Shown here: one piece after another, positions 6,971 through 15,833 of the stretch
Layout of the letters: the number at the start of each line of letters is the position of its first letter
How positions within the stretch are numbered: position 1 is the first letter of the stretch
Assembly (NCBI GenBank): GCA_036653715.1
Contig: JAVVTL010000029.1
Coordinates: forward strand, 1 to 20,353
DNA length: 20,353 bases
Reading direction: 5' to 3'
Origin: Scatomorpha sp036653715
GTDB taxonomy: Bacteria > Bacillota > Clostridia > Oscillospirales > Oscillospiraceae
Program-made: the position numbers and the translations under genes
Notes under the pieces: model-generated
The model's input: only the letters and a program-made list of their open reading frames with translations
Told to the model about the DNA's origin: nothing
Databases searched by the model: none

Positions 6971-7795
6971 ATGAGTAAGCTGCACAAAAAAATGGTCGCC
7001 CTCGGCGATATGTCGCAATACTCCTATGACGATATCGTCGCCGCCTGCGGGGAGCCGCGGGAGAAAAGACACTGCGCCTTCACCGACATAGGCGAGGGCA
7101 GCCGCGCCACCTGGAGCGACGGCATCTTCACCATCACCTTCAACTTTAACTCCGACGGGATGTATTGCGGCATATCCTTCCACCGCAACATCGAGCCTTA
7201 TCTTTGGCTCGGCACGCTGAGCGCGCTCATCATCCTCGCCGCGCTCGTCGTCGGAATACACACCCGCAAAACCACGCCCGTCCTTGACGCCGCCTCCACG
7301 CAGACGCTGCTTGCCGAGAACGAGAGCCTTTGGCTCACGGAGGACACCGCCGGCGCCTGCCTGCTCGACCTCGACTTCGACGGCAGACCCGAGCTGCTCT
7401 CCACGGAGACCGAAATAATCCACTACGACGCCGACAATATGGACTTCTTCGGCGACTCCGCCGTTTCCGTTTGGTCGCTCGAACCCGAGGGCATGACCAA
7501 GCTCGGCGGCTTTGTCACCGACGAATACTGCTACCTCGCCGCGCTTCACCTCTATTCCGACGGCTCCGGCCACAGGGGCTGGTACTACTCCTCAAACGGC
7601 GAAATTTACCTGCTCTCCCTCATAAACGGCGCTCTTACCGATGGTATCCCCGAGGAGCTGCCCAACATGTCCGGCGGGGACGAGGCATTCCCCCTGCTGC
7701 GCAACGAGTCATGGATTTCCGTCGCAAGCCCCGAGCCGAACCCCGACGTCGCGCGGGCAGACATAGCCGCCGTCGTTGCCGAATATTTTTCCTGA
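6971..7795 (+). CDS. Single-pass membrane protein of unknown function with a calcium-loop-like motif
   Basis: 274-residue protein I do not recognise. Residues 1-77 form a soluble, probably cytoplasmic module with the pattern YDDIVAACGEP ... TWSDGIFTITFNF, which resembles small beta-rich modules of the SmpA/BamE kind only in general pattern. A clear transmembrane helix spans 78-96 and is followed by HTRK. The long C-terminal part (about 100-274) is presumably extracytoplasmic and contains LLDLDFDGRPELL (131-143), a DxDxDG loop with a downstream Glu of the type seen in calcium-binding or FG-GAP-like repeats. An AAAGGAG site precedes the ATG. It lies 28 nt after the DUF1232 gene. Confidence 0.75.
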   Translation: MSKLHKKMVALGDMSQYSYDDIVAACGEPREKRHCAFTDIGEGSRATWSDGIFTITFNFNSDGMYCGISFHRNIEPYLWLGTLSALIILAALVVGIHTRKTTPVLDAASTQTLLAENESLWLTEDTAGACLLDLDFDGRPELLSTETEIIHYDADNMDFFGDSAVSVWSLEPEGMTKLGGFVTDEYCYLAALHLYSDGSGHRGWYYSSNGEIYLLSLINGALTDGIPEELPNMSGGDEAFPLLRNESWISVASPEPNPDVARADIAAVVAEYFS

Positions 7796-7852
7796 GCCGC
7801 GCTTACCGCGCTTATTTGTCTATATTTACCTATTATATAAGGAGTGACCGAT

Positions 7853-9556
7853 TTGAAATTTTCCCGTATTCCCTACGAAAGACCCGATGTTGAGGCCGTT
7901 AAGGAGTATATCTCCATGGCGTCGGAGCGTTTTGTCGCCGCCACAAGCTTTGCCGAGGCGGACAGCGTATTCTGCGAGATGCAGGCGCTCACCAATCAGG
8001 TGGAGACTATGTTCACCGTCGCCCACATCCGCCACGATATCGACACCGCCGACAAATTCTACGACGACGAGATGGCTTTTATCGACGAGGTCAGCCCCCA
8101 GCTTGAGGAATATCTTCAGAAATGGAAGCTCGCCGTCCTGAACACCAAGTTCCGCAGCGAGTTCTCCGAGAAATATTGCAGCCTCATGTTCACCAACACC
8201 GAGATACAGCTCAAGACCTTCTCCCCGGAGATAATCCCCGAGCTTCAGCGCGAAAACGCACTGACGACGGAATATTCCAAGCTTCTTGCCTCCGCCCAGA
8301 TTCCCTTTGAGGGCGAAACCTATACCCTGTCGCAACTCGGCCCCAAAAAGCTCGACCCGGACGACGCGCTCCGCCGCAAGGCGTGGCAGGCGGAGGCCGA
8401 GTGGTTCTCCCAAAACGGCGAGCGGCTGGACTCTCTCTACGACGAGCTGACGCATCTGCGCGACGCCATGGGCAAAAAGCTCGGCTATGACGGCTACACC
8501 ACCCTCGGCTACTACCGCATGACCCGCAACTGCTACACCAAGGAGGATGTGGAAAAATTCCGCGCCGCCGTTGTCAAATATATCGTCCCGCTCGCCGATA
8601 AGGTCTTCCGCCGTCAGGCCGAGCGCCTCGGCAAGGAATACCCCATGGGCTACCCCGACAACGCACTCGCGTTCCGCTCCGGCAACCCCAAGCCCTGCGG
8701 AGAGCCGAACGATATCCTTGACGCCGGCAAGCGCTTTTACCACGAGCTTTCCAAGGAAACCGCGGACTTCATCGACTTCATGTACGAAAACGAGCTGTTG
8801 GACGTCATCTCCCGCAAGGGCAAGGCGGGCGGCGGCTACTGCACCTCACTCTCGCAGTATCAGGCCCCCTTCATCTTCGCAAACTTTAACGGCACCGCGG
8901 GCGACGTCGAGGTCATCACACACGAGGCCGGGCACGCCTTCGCAATCTTCACGGGACGCCGCGTCATCCCCTCCGAGTGCCAGTGGCCCACCATGGAGGC
9001 CTGCGAGGTGCACTCCATGTCCATGGAATTTTTCGCATGGCCCTGGGCCGAGAGCTTTTTCGGGGACGACGCCAGGAAATTCCGCTATACCCATCTCTCC
9101 GACGCGCTCACCTTCATCCCCTACGGCACCATGGTTGACCATTTCCAGCACCTCGTCTACGAGAAGCCGGACATGAGCCCCGCCGAGCGCCACGCGGAAT
9201 GGAAACGCCTCACCGGCATATACCTGCCTTGGATGAAATTAGAGAGCGACCTGCCCTTCTACGGCGACGGCCGCGCCTGGCAGCGCCAGCGCCACATCTA
9301 CGAAAGCCCCTTCTACTATATCGACTACTGCCTCGCGCAGACGGTCGCGCTCCAATTTTGGGCCGAGATGCAAAAGGACCACGGCGCGGCTTGGGAAAAA
9401 TACATGGCCTACACCCGCCCCGCCGGCACAAAGACCTTTACGGACCTTATAGCGGGCGCCGACCTCGCCTCCCCCTTTGGCGACGAAGCCCTGCGCACAG
9501 TCTGCGACGTCGCCTCCAAATGGCTTGAGGAATACGATTTAAACGGCCTCAAATAA
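7853..9556 (+). CDS. M3 family oligoendopeptidase (PepF-like)
   Basis: 567-residue zinc metallopeptidase of family M3, which hydrolyses short peptides in the cytoplasm. The catalytic HEAGH is at residues 357-361 (His ligands 357 and 361, Glu358 general base). By spacing, Glu385 in EACEVHS is the likely third zinc ligand. No signal peptide is present. The start is TTG at 7853 giving MKFSRIPYERP, the usual N-terminus of this group, with AAGGAG 8 nt upstream. The GTG at 7844 overlaps that binding site and is rejected. It is the last gene of the DUF3842 run. It may recycle peptides brought in by the ABC importer downstream, though the two are separately transcribed. Confidence 0.93.
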   Translation: MKFSRIPYERPDVEAVKEYISMASERFVAATSFAEADSVFCEMQALTNQVETMFTVAHIRHDIDTADKFYDDEMAFIDEVSPQLEEYLQKWKLAVLNTKFRSEFSEKYCSLMFTNTEIQLKTFSPEIIPELQRENALTTEYSKLLASAQIPFEGETYTLSQLGPKKLDPDDALRRKAWQAEAEWFSQNGERLDSLYDELTHLRDAMGKKLGYDGYTTLGYYRMTRNCYTKEDVEKFRAAVVKYIVPLADKVFRRQAERLGKEYPMGYPDNALAFRSGNPKPCGEPNDILDAGKRFYHELSKETADFIDFMYENELLDVISRKGKAGGGYCTSLSQYQAPFIFANFNGTAGDVEVITHEAGHAFAIFTGRRVIPSECQWPTMEACEVHSMSMEFFAWPWAESFFGDDARKFRYTHLSDALTFIPYGTMVDHFQHLVYEKPDMSPAERHAEWKRLTGIYLPWMKLESDLPFYGDGRAWQRQRHIYESPFYYIDYCLAQTVALQFWAEMQKDHGAAWEKYMAYTRPAGTKTFTDLIAGADLASPFGDEALRTVCDVASKWLEEYDLNGLK

Positions 9557-9592
9557 GCCTCCGCGCGACGGGAAAAATCCCGCGCACATTAT

Positions 9593-9625
9593 CCCCCGCG
9601 CTCACATCCCGAGTGAGCGCGGGGG
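9593..9625 (+). terminator. Strong hairpin downstream of the oligoendopeptidase gene
   Basis: A perfect 13-bp inverted repeat (9593-9605 with 9613-9625, 7-nt loop) begins 37 nt after the stop codon. It lacks an adjacent U-tract (CCTGCGGGCGG follows), so it is either a factor-dependent terminator or a 3'-end stabiliser. Confidence 0.55.
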
Positions 9626-9655
9626 CCTGCGGGCGGAAATTTAAAAATGCAAAAC

Positions 9656-9684
9656 TTGACCTTTCGCCCTGTATGCTGTAATAT
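9656..9684 (+). promoter_or_regulatory. Strong SigA-type promoter
   Basis: TTGACC (9656-9661), a 17-nt spacer and TAATAT (9679-9684) form a near-consensus promoter. The predicted start is near 9691, about 47 nt before the membrane-protein gene. Confidence 0.75.
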
Positions 9685-9737
9685 TGTAATATTGACGAAG
9701 TGCCGGCATTATTTGCCAATGCGCGGATGAGGTGCGG

Positions 9738-10274
9738 ATGGTCACAAGAAAATACATCAGAGACTATAAGCTCTCGGAGAGCGTCAGCCCCGGCGGAAGG
9801 ATTATCACGGAATCCGTCTACGTCGGCGGCGACTACTATCTCACCGCCCCGACAGACACCCAAAAAACCACAAAAGCACTGCTTGTCTGCCTCACGGCGC
9901 TGTCATGGCTCGTCTTCATTATCGCGTTGCTGCCAATGTCCCGCGCCTCGCACATCTTCTATATCGCATTGCCCCATGCCTTTTCCGCGCTCCCGCTCGC
10001 ACTGGCGACGAGAGCCGTCATATATCTCCACAGCCCACAGCCCTACACCCGCGAGCGCTCCGAAAAAATCGCTCAGGGTCTGCCCTCAGGCTCCGCCTTC
10101 TGCGCGGGACTGTCCGGCGCGGCGCTTGTCGGGCTTATAGTCACAGCCGTCCTCACCCCGGAGGCTATGACCTCGGGCGACGTCGTTTTCGGCGTCTGCT
10201 CCGCGCTTCTTACAGCCGCCTCCGCCATCTGCTTTTCCAAGCGTCGGCTTTTGGCCTGCAAAAAGCGCGACTGA
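9738..10274 (+). CDS. Four-helix membrane protein of unknown function
   Basis: 178-residue integral membrane protein that I cannot assign to a family. An N-terminal soluble stretch of about 44 residues (RKYIRDYKLSE, then a beta-like GRIITESVYVGGDYYL) precedes four predicted helices, around residues 45-66, 75-92, 118-140 and 148-164. A basic tail (KRRLLACKKRD) suggests a cytoplasmic C-terminus. The ATG at 9738 is chosen because GAGGTG lies just upstream; a GTG at 9732 overlaps that site. It has its own near-consensus promoter and no obvious partner, and may be monocistronic. Confidence 0.7.
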   Translation: MVTRKYIRDYKLSESVSPGGRIITESVYVGGDYYLTAPTDTQKTTKALLVCLTALSWLVFIIALLPMSRASHIFYIALPHAFSALPLALATRAVIYLHSPQPYTRERSEKIAQGLPSGSAFCAGLSGAALVGLIVTAVLTPEAMTSGDVVFGVCSALLTAASAICFSKRRLLACKKRD

Positions 10275-10352
10275 CCGTATTTATTTTGCGCTCACGGAGC
10301 TAACCCTTTCGTGCGCGCTCAATAATAAACCTAATGAGGAGGAAAATGAAAA

Positions 10353-12653
10353 ATGAGCAAAAACCTAAAGAGAGTCCTTTGCGTCACCCTGGCTCTTGTC
10401 ATGGTACTGGCCCTTGCCGCTTGCGGCACGAAGCCCGCCACCACCACAGGAACCCCCGCCCCCGAGAAGGGTGCCGACACCATTGTCGTCGGCTACAGCT
10501 ACTTCTCCCAGAGATTCAGCCCCTTCTTCGCCAAGACGTCCTATGACCAGGACGTTGCCACGATGGTCAATGAGGCCCTGATCGGAAACGATCGCGGCGG
10601 CAACATGATCCTCAACGGCATTGAGGGCGAAACCATCGCCTACAACGGCACCGACTATACCTACAACGGTATAGCCGACATCGCAGTCGTCCAGAACGAC
10701 GACGGCACCGTCGACTACAACATCACCCTCAAAGACGGCGTGCTGTTCTCCGACGGCTCCCCGATGACCATCGACGACGTCATCTTCAACATGTACGTAT
10801 ATTCCGACCCCACCTATGACGGCTCGGGCACCTTCTATTCTCTGCCCATCACCGGCATGCAGGATTACCGCGACAGCATGGCAATCCTTTATCAGCTCAT
10901 CCTCGCCGCCGGCCCCGAGAACACCGACTTCACCAACTGGACCGAGGAGCAGCAGACTCAGTACTTCACCGCCTTCAACGCCGCCGGCGAGAAATTCGCT
11001 CAGGAAATCGTTGATTACATGGCTGCCAACGCCGGAACCACCACCGTCGCCGAAGCCGCCGCGCAGTGGGCCTATGGCGGACTTGCCGCCGACGCCACCG
11101 CCGCCGACTTCTTCGCTGCCATCGTCGCGAATTACGGCTATGATATCTCCGACGGCGCCATCAACGCCGAAACCGCCGGAAGCAACATCGCCGACCTCAT
11201 CAACACCGAGCTTGGCGACGCCGCCGCAACCTTCAACGGCACCGTCACCGTCGGCGAGGCCGTCCCCTCCATCGCCGGCATCAAAAAGACCGGTGACAAC
11301 ACCCTGACCGTGACCACCGACAAGTTCGAGGCCACCTCCATCTATCAGTTTGCCATCTATATAGCCCCCATGAGCTATTACGGCGATCCCGCTCTCTATG
11401 ACTACGACAACAACATGTTCGGCTTCAACAAGGGCGACCTCTCCACCGTGAGAGCCAAGACCACCGCTCCGATGGGCGCCGGCCCCTACAAGTTCGTCTC
11501 CTATGAGAACGGCATCGTGACCTTCGAGGCCAACGAAAACTTCTGGAAGGGCGCTCCCAAGACCAAGACCCTCCTCTTCCAGGAAACCTCCGACGCCGAC
11601 AAGCTTGCCGGTATTGTCTCCGGCACCTTCGATATCACCGACCCCTCCTTCAGCACCGATGTCGTTGAGTCCGTCAAGGGCTACAACTCCAACGGCGAGC
11701 TGACAGGCGACGTCATCACCACCGACACCTCCGACTTCCTCGGCTACGGCTACATCGGCTTCTGCGCCGAGAACGTCAAGGTCGGCGACGACCCCGCAAG
11801 CATTGAGTCCAAGAATCTCCGCAAGGCTCTCGCCACCCTCTTTGCCGTGTATCGCGACACCGTCGTCAACTCCTACTACGGCGAGGTTGCCAGCGTTATC
11901 CAGTACCCCATCTCCAACACCTCTTGGGCAGCTCCGATGCCGAGTGACGAGGGCTACAAGGCCGCTTACTCCACCGACATCGACGGCAAGGCCATCTACA
12001 CCGACACCATGACCGAGGAAGAGCGCGGCGCGGCCGCCCTTCAGGCAGCTGTCGGCTTCCTCAAGGCCGCAGGCTACACCTATGACGAGGCCACTGCCAT
12101 GTTCACCGCTGCTCCCGACGGCGCCTCCATGACCTACGAGGTCATCATTCCCGGCGACGGCGAAGGCAACCACCCCTCCTATGGCGTCCTGACCTCCGCG
12201 AAGGAAGCCCTTGCTTCCATCGGTCTTACCCTCGAAATCAATGACCCCACCGACTCCAACGTGCTGTGGAACGCCATTCAGGCAATCCCCTCCACCGGCG
12301 AGATTTGGTGCGCCGCATGGCAGGCCACTCCCGACCCGGATATGTATCAGGTCTACCACAGCAGCAACATCAACGGCGCCGGCGGAACCGACTCCAACAG
12401 CTACTACGTCAATGACCCCAAGCTTGACGAGCTTATCCTCGAAGCCCGCACCAGCCCCGACCAGAGCTTCCGCAAGGCCACCTACAAGCAGTGCCTCGAG
12501 CTCATCATGGACTGGGCCGTCGAGCTGCCCGTCTATCAGCGTCAGAACGCCCTTACGCTCTCCACCGAGCGCGTTAACGTCGCGACCCTGACTCCTGACA
12601 TCACCCCGTTCTGGAAGTGGTATTCCGACATTTCTCTCCTTGAGATGAACTGA
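10353..12653 (+). CDS. Peptide/nickel-type ABC transporter substrate-binding lipoprotein with an insertion
   Basis: 766-residue extracellular receptor of the SBP_bac_5 family (DppA/OppA type), against a usual length of about 530-600. The lipobox LAAC gives lipidated Cys24, followed by a short Thr/Pro linker containing TGTPAPE. Family features include the DGVLFSDGSPMTIDDVIF segment (128-145), PMGAGPYKF in the middle and a C-terminal ELPVYQRQNALTL segment. Between about residues 172 and 305 lies an Ala-rich, probably helical stretch that is not part of the usual fold, placed just before the IAGIKKTGDNTL strand. A GAGGAGG site precedes the ATG. It heads the importer operon. Substrate unknown; peptides are the default. 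Confidence 0.92.
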   Translation: MSKNLKRVLCVTLALVMVLALAACGTKPATTTGTPAPEKGADTIVVGYSYFSQRFSPFFAKTSYDQDVATMVNEALIGNDRGGNMILNGIEGETIAYNGTDYTYNGIADIAVVQNDDGTVDYNITLKDGVLFSDGSPMTIDDVIFNMYVYSDPTYDGSGTFYSLPITGMQDYRDSMAILYQLILAAGPENTDFTNWTEEQQTQYFTAFNAAGEKFAQEIVDYMAANAGTTTVAEAAAQWAYGGLAADATAADFFAAIVANYGYDISDGAINAETAGSNIADLINTELGDAAATFNGTVTVGEAVPSIAGIKKTGDNTLTVTTDKFEATSIYQFAIYIAPMSYYGDPALYDYDNNMFGFNKGDLSTVRAKTTAPMGAGPYKFVSYENGIVTFEANENFWKGAPKTKTLLFQETSDADKLAGIVSGTFDITDPSFSTDVVESVKGYNSNGELTGDVITTDTSDFLGYGYIGFCAENVKVGDDPASIESKNLRKALATLFAVYRDTVVNSYYGEVASVIQYPISNTSWAAPMPSDEGYKAAYSTDIDGKAIYTDTMTEEERGAAALQAAVGFLKAAGYTYDEATAMFTAAPDGASMTYEVIIPGDGEGNHPSYGVLTSAKEALASIGLTLEINDPTDSNVLWNAIQAIPSTGEIWCAAWQATPDPDMYQVYHSSNINGAGGTDSNSYYVNDPKLDELILEARTSPDQSFRKATYKQCLELIMDWAVELPVYQRQNALTLSTERVNVATLTPDITPFWKWYSDISLLEMN

Positions 12654-12677
12654 ACCTTTTCCAACTAACGTAACCCA

Positions 12678-12709
12678 AGGGCTATGGACGCTTTTGCGTC
12701 CATAGCCCT
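12678..12709 (+). terminator. Intercistronic hairpin between binding-protein and permease genes
   Basis: A perfect 14-bp stem with a TTTT loop (12678-12691 with 12696-12709) lies 24 nt after the binding-protein stop. GCATTCCTACT follows rather than a U-tract. It is best read as an mRNA-protecting or partial attenuation stem that lets the binding protein be made in excess over the permeases. Confidence 0.65.
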
Positions 12710-12741
12710 GCATTCCTACTAAAAATGGTGGTGGTCAAGAT

Positions 12742-13731
12742 ATGGGCGAATTTATCATAAAGCGACTTTTGCTTTGCATCCTTATACTTTTCTTCGTTAT
12801 GTTCCTCGTCTACACCCTTATGTACTGTCTGCCCACAAGCTATGTTGAGACAACGGCACGCGAGCTCGCGACCAAGCCCGGCAGTCTCAAGAGCGCGGCA
12901 GAGTGGATAGCGGAGCTGAACGTAAAATACGGCTTTGACCGCGGAATTGTCGGCGGTTATTTCCATTGGCTCGGTTCTGCCGTAAAGGGCGACTTCGGCG
13001 ACAGCTGGAACTGGACCGTGCCCGTCACCGAGAAATTCTCGGCAGTTATCTGGTACAGCTTTGCACTCGGGCTTGTCGCAATGATTATGGAGATTTCGAT
13101 TGCAATCCCCCTCGGCGTCGTTGCGGCCCGCAAACAATACAGCGCCACGGACTATACCGTGACGGTCATAGCACTCATAGGCATATCCCTCCCGACCTTC
13201 TTTACGGCAACCATCCTCAAGCTGCTTTTCTCGGTAAAGCTCGGCTGGTTCGACCTAATCGGAATGCAGGGGCGAGACTATCTCTCGCTGTCCGAAGTCG
13301 GCAAATTCTTTGACCTTGTCAAGCATTTTGTCCTGCCTGCCTTAACTCTGACTATAGTGAGCATCGGGCCGCTGATGCGCTATACCCGCACGAACATGCT
13401 CGAGGTCCTTAACTCGGACTACATCCGCACAGCGAGGGCCAAGGGTCTTTCGGAAAAGCGCGTCATCAATCACCATGCCTTTAGAAATACTCTTATCCCG
13501 CTGATAACAATTTTGGGCGGTTCTCTCACCACCCTGTTCTCCGGCGCTCTCATAACCGAGACATTGTTCGCAATCCGCGGCATCGGCTACACCTCATATT
13601 ACTCCATGATAAACGGCGATATACCGTTCACTATGTTCTATCTCGCCTTCATTGCCATACTGACGCTCCTGGGCAACCTGATTTCCGACGTGCTTTACGC
13701 GGTTGTCGACCCACGCGTCCGCGTACATTGA
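12742..13731 (+). CDS. dppB: ABC transporter permease, DppB-like
   Basis: 329-residue inner-membrane permease of the binding-protein-dependent family, normal in length for DppB/OppB. The first helix is near the N-terminus (about 7-29), followed by an extracytoplasmic loop ending in FGDSWNWTVPVTEKF and then five more helices. The EAA coupling loop starts near residue 226 with DYIRTARAKGLSEKRVINHHAFRN split over the loop, and GLS is in the expected place. The C-terminus VDPRVR is typical. It pairs with the DppC-like protein 13 nt downstream. The gene symbol reflects family membership, not proven dipeptide transport. Confidence 0.92.
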   Translation: MGEFIIKRLLLCILILFFVMFLVYTLMYCLPTSYVETTARELATKPGSLKSAAEWIAELNVKYGFDRGIVGGYFHWLGSAVKGDFGDSWNWTVPVTEKFSAVIWYSFALGLVAMIMEISIAIPLGVVAARKQYSATDYTVTVIALIGISLPTFFTATILKLLFSVKLGWFDLIGMQGRDYLSLSEVGKFFDLVKHFVLPALTLTIVSIGPLMRYTRTNMLEVLNSDYIRTARAKGLSEKRVINHHAFRNTLIPLITILGGSLTTLFSGALITETLFAIRGIGYTSYYSMINGDIPFTMFYLAFIAILTLLGNLISDVLYAVVDPRVRVH

Positions 13732-13744
13732 TGGGGGATTTGAC

Positions 13745-15820
13745 ATGACACACAAAAAAACCGACAGCCTCAACGAGGCCCTCAAAAACAAAGAGGCCGA
13801 AGCCCGCGAGCGTATGCTCACGGAGGTCGACAACAACGGCGAAACCATCCTCGCGCTGGACGACACCCAGCGTGTCAAGGTTCTCTCCCCCGGCAGACTT
13901 GTCACGAAGCGCTTCTTCCGCAACAAGCTTGCCATGATCGGCCTTGTTGTCCTCATCTTCATGTTCGTATTTGCCTTCCTCTGCCCGCTCTTTTACCCCT
14001 ATTCGCAGACAGAGGTCTTCCACAAATACGACTACCTCAACATCGATTACGCCATCGCGAGCGAGCGCCGCGAAAACGTCTCCTATGTCGTCGGCGACGG
14101 ACTTGACGTCAGCAGCGCGGTCGCAAACCGCATGAACTCCTATATCCTCGAGCTCGAGGCCGCAGGCGTCACCGAAATGCCCATCTACAACAAGGACGAC
14201 GGCTCCGAGTACGTCCTCGCAAAGCTCGGCGACAACGTCTATACCCTCTCCGCAAACGACCTTCAGGATATCGGCGTCTACTATACCAGCGCCGCCGTCA
14301 CCTCCTATGACAGACTGCTCAACAAATTCTCCGCCTCCCTCGGCGAGGACTTTGAAACAGCCGTCCGCGATACGCTTGCCGCCTCCGACACCGAGTTCAC
14401 CCTCGACGGCACAAGCTACGAAATCGTCTCCAGCAAAAAACACAAATACACCGTCAACCGCACCACTCCCACCATGGAATACGCGGACGAGGACCTCGGC
14501 GAGGCATTTGCCGCGACCGTCGGCCGCCACCTTGACGGCAGCTTCTTCGAGCAGGACGGCATCACCTACCGCGTCCGTCCCGTCTCCTCCGCCTCCTACA
14601 GTGTCTCCTCCACCGGCGGGAAGACCGAGGCGCTCGTCGCCTCCACCTACGTCTTCAATTCCGCCGAGCCCTCCGCCGCCTACTCCGACAGCTTCAAGGC
14701 CGAGGCGCTCATGGCGCTCTATTCCGAGGACGGCAGCTTCACGGCCGACGGCAAAGACTGGCACATCAAGAGCGAAAACGGCGACATAACCGTCTATGAC
14801 GACGCAAACGCCGTTGTCTCCACGCTCTCCACCTTCGTCGTGCGCCGCTACTCCGGTCAGGACACCCTCTCCCTCGAGTTCAAGGACACCGTTCAGGGCG
14901 TCATCGAGGAAATGCAGAAAACCAATGCCAAAAAAGGCAACTTCAACTTCAACCTGCCCGAAATCGACCAGGACGGTAACTATATCGTCGACGAAAACGG
15001 TCAGCCCATCTATGCCGACACGGAAATAACCGTGAACCTCAACAGCACCAACTCCCAATACGTCCTGAACTGCGAGCAGATAACCCTCCTCATCGACAGG
15101 TATGCAAGGTCCTCCGCCGAACACTGGGCCGGCACGGACGGTGATGGCATGGATATCCTCTCCCGCATGATGTACGGCGGACGCATCTCGCTCATGGTTG
15201 GCTTCGTTGTCGTCATACTTCAGACTATCCTTGGCGTCATCACGGGCGGCCTTGCCGGCTTCTTCGGCGGCTGGGTCGATACCCTCATCATGCGTCTCGT
15301 CGATGTATTCTACTGCATCCCGACCTACCCGATTCTCATCATCATGGGCGCCTTCTTCGACTCCATCAAGATGGACCCATACACGCGAATAATGTGGCTG
15401 ATGGCAATCCTCGGCGTACTCGGCTGGGCAGGAATCGCCCGCCTCGTGCGCGGTCAAATCCTCTCCCTGCGCGAGCAGGAGTTCATGGTCGCAGAGGAGG
15501 CCACGGGCATGAAGGCAAGTCGGCGTATCTTCCGCCACCTTGTCCCCAACGTAATGCCTCAGCTCATCGTCAACGCCACCATGGGCCTCGGCTCCGTCAT
15601 CATCACAGAATCCACCCTTTCCTTCCTCGGACTCGGCGTCAAGCACCCGCTTGCCACCTGGGGCACCATGATAAACTCTGTCACCGCCTCCTCCGAGAAC
15701 ATGATCAAATACACCTATATTTGGGTTCCCGTCGGTCTTCTCATATGCCTGACGGTCATAGCGTTCAACTTCGTGGGAGACGGCCTCAGAGACGCCTTCG
15801 ACCCGAAGATGAAACAGTAA
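13745..15820 (+). CDS. dppC: ABC transporter permease, DppC-like, with a large extracytoplasmic insertion
   Basis: 691 residues, about twice a normal DppC (about 300). A charged cytoplasmic N-terminus (1-60) leads to helix 1 (about 64-82). The canonical core resumes at HWAGTDGDGMDILSRMMYGGR (about 460-480), matching the HPLGTDxxGRDVLSR motif, with five further helices and an EAA loop EEATGMKASRR (584-594). Between them, about residues 90-455 form an added extracytoplasmic region in place of the usual short loop. It contains four degenerate repeats with the core DGxx(Y/W)x(I/L/V). The reading frame is open throughout and the codon use matches the neighbours, so this is not a fusion artefact. 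The ATG at 13745 has GGGGGA upstream; an earlier in-frame GTG overlaps dppB and lacks such a site. Confidence 0.9.
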   Translation: MTHKKTDSLNEALKNKEAEARERMLTEVDNNGETILALDDTQRVKVLSPGRLVTKRFFRNKLAMIGLVVLIFMFVFAFLCPLFYPYSQTEVFHKYDYLNIDYAIASERRENVSYVVGDGLDVSSAVANRMNSYILELEAAGVTEMPIYNKDDGSEYVLAKLGDNVYTLSANDLQDIGVYYTSAAVTSYDRLLNKFSASLGEDFETAVRDTLAASDTEFTLDGTSYEIVSSKKHKYTVNRTTPTMEYADEDLGEAFAATVGRHLDGSFFEQDGITYRVRPVSSASYSVSSTGGKTEALVASTYVFNSAEPSAAYSDSFKAEALMALYSEDGSFTADGKDWHIKSENGDITVYDDANAVVSTLSTFVVRRYSGQDTLSLEFKDTVQGVIEEMQKTNAKKGNFNFNLPEIDQDGNYIVDENGQPIYADTEITVNLNSTNSQYVLNCEQITLLIDRYARSSAEHWAGTDGDGMDILSRMMYGGRISLMVGFVVVILQTILGVITGGLAGFFGGWVDTLIMRLVDVFYCIPTYPILIIMGAFFDSIKMDPYTRIMWLMAILGVLGWAGIARLVRGQILSLREQEFMVAEEATGMKASRRIFRHLVPNVMPQLIVNATMGLGSVIITESTLSFLGLGVKHPLATWGTMINSVTASSENMIKYTYIWVPVGLLICLTVIAFNFVGDGLRDAFDPKMKQ
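14117..14800 (+). repeat. Four degenerate protein repeats in the DppC-like ectodomain
   Basis: In the DppC-like protein the pattern DGxx(Y/W)x(I/L/V), then about seven residues, then (Y)(T/S)(V/L), recurs at Asp152, Asp221, Asp271 and Asp335. In the last three units it follows a short helical-looking segment with Phe/Ala/Leu. The spacing is 50-69 residues. The fourth copy has Trp for Tyr and lacks one residue. The similarity is at the protein level only, so the duplication would be old. Confidence 0.65.
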
Positions 15821-15833
15821 GGGGGCGCCGTAT

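Noticed and set aside
10365..12713. A very long open frame on the minus strand opposite the binding-protein gene
   Set aside because: It is Gly/Val/Asp-rich, lacks any family signal and mirrors the GC-rich third positions of the real gene. The plus-strand frame has a signal peptide, a lipobox and SBP_bac_5 motifs.
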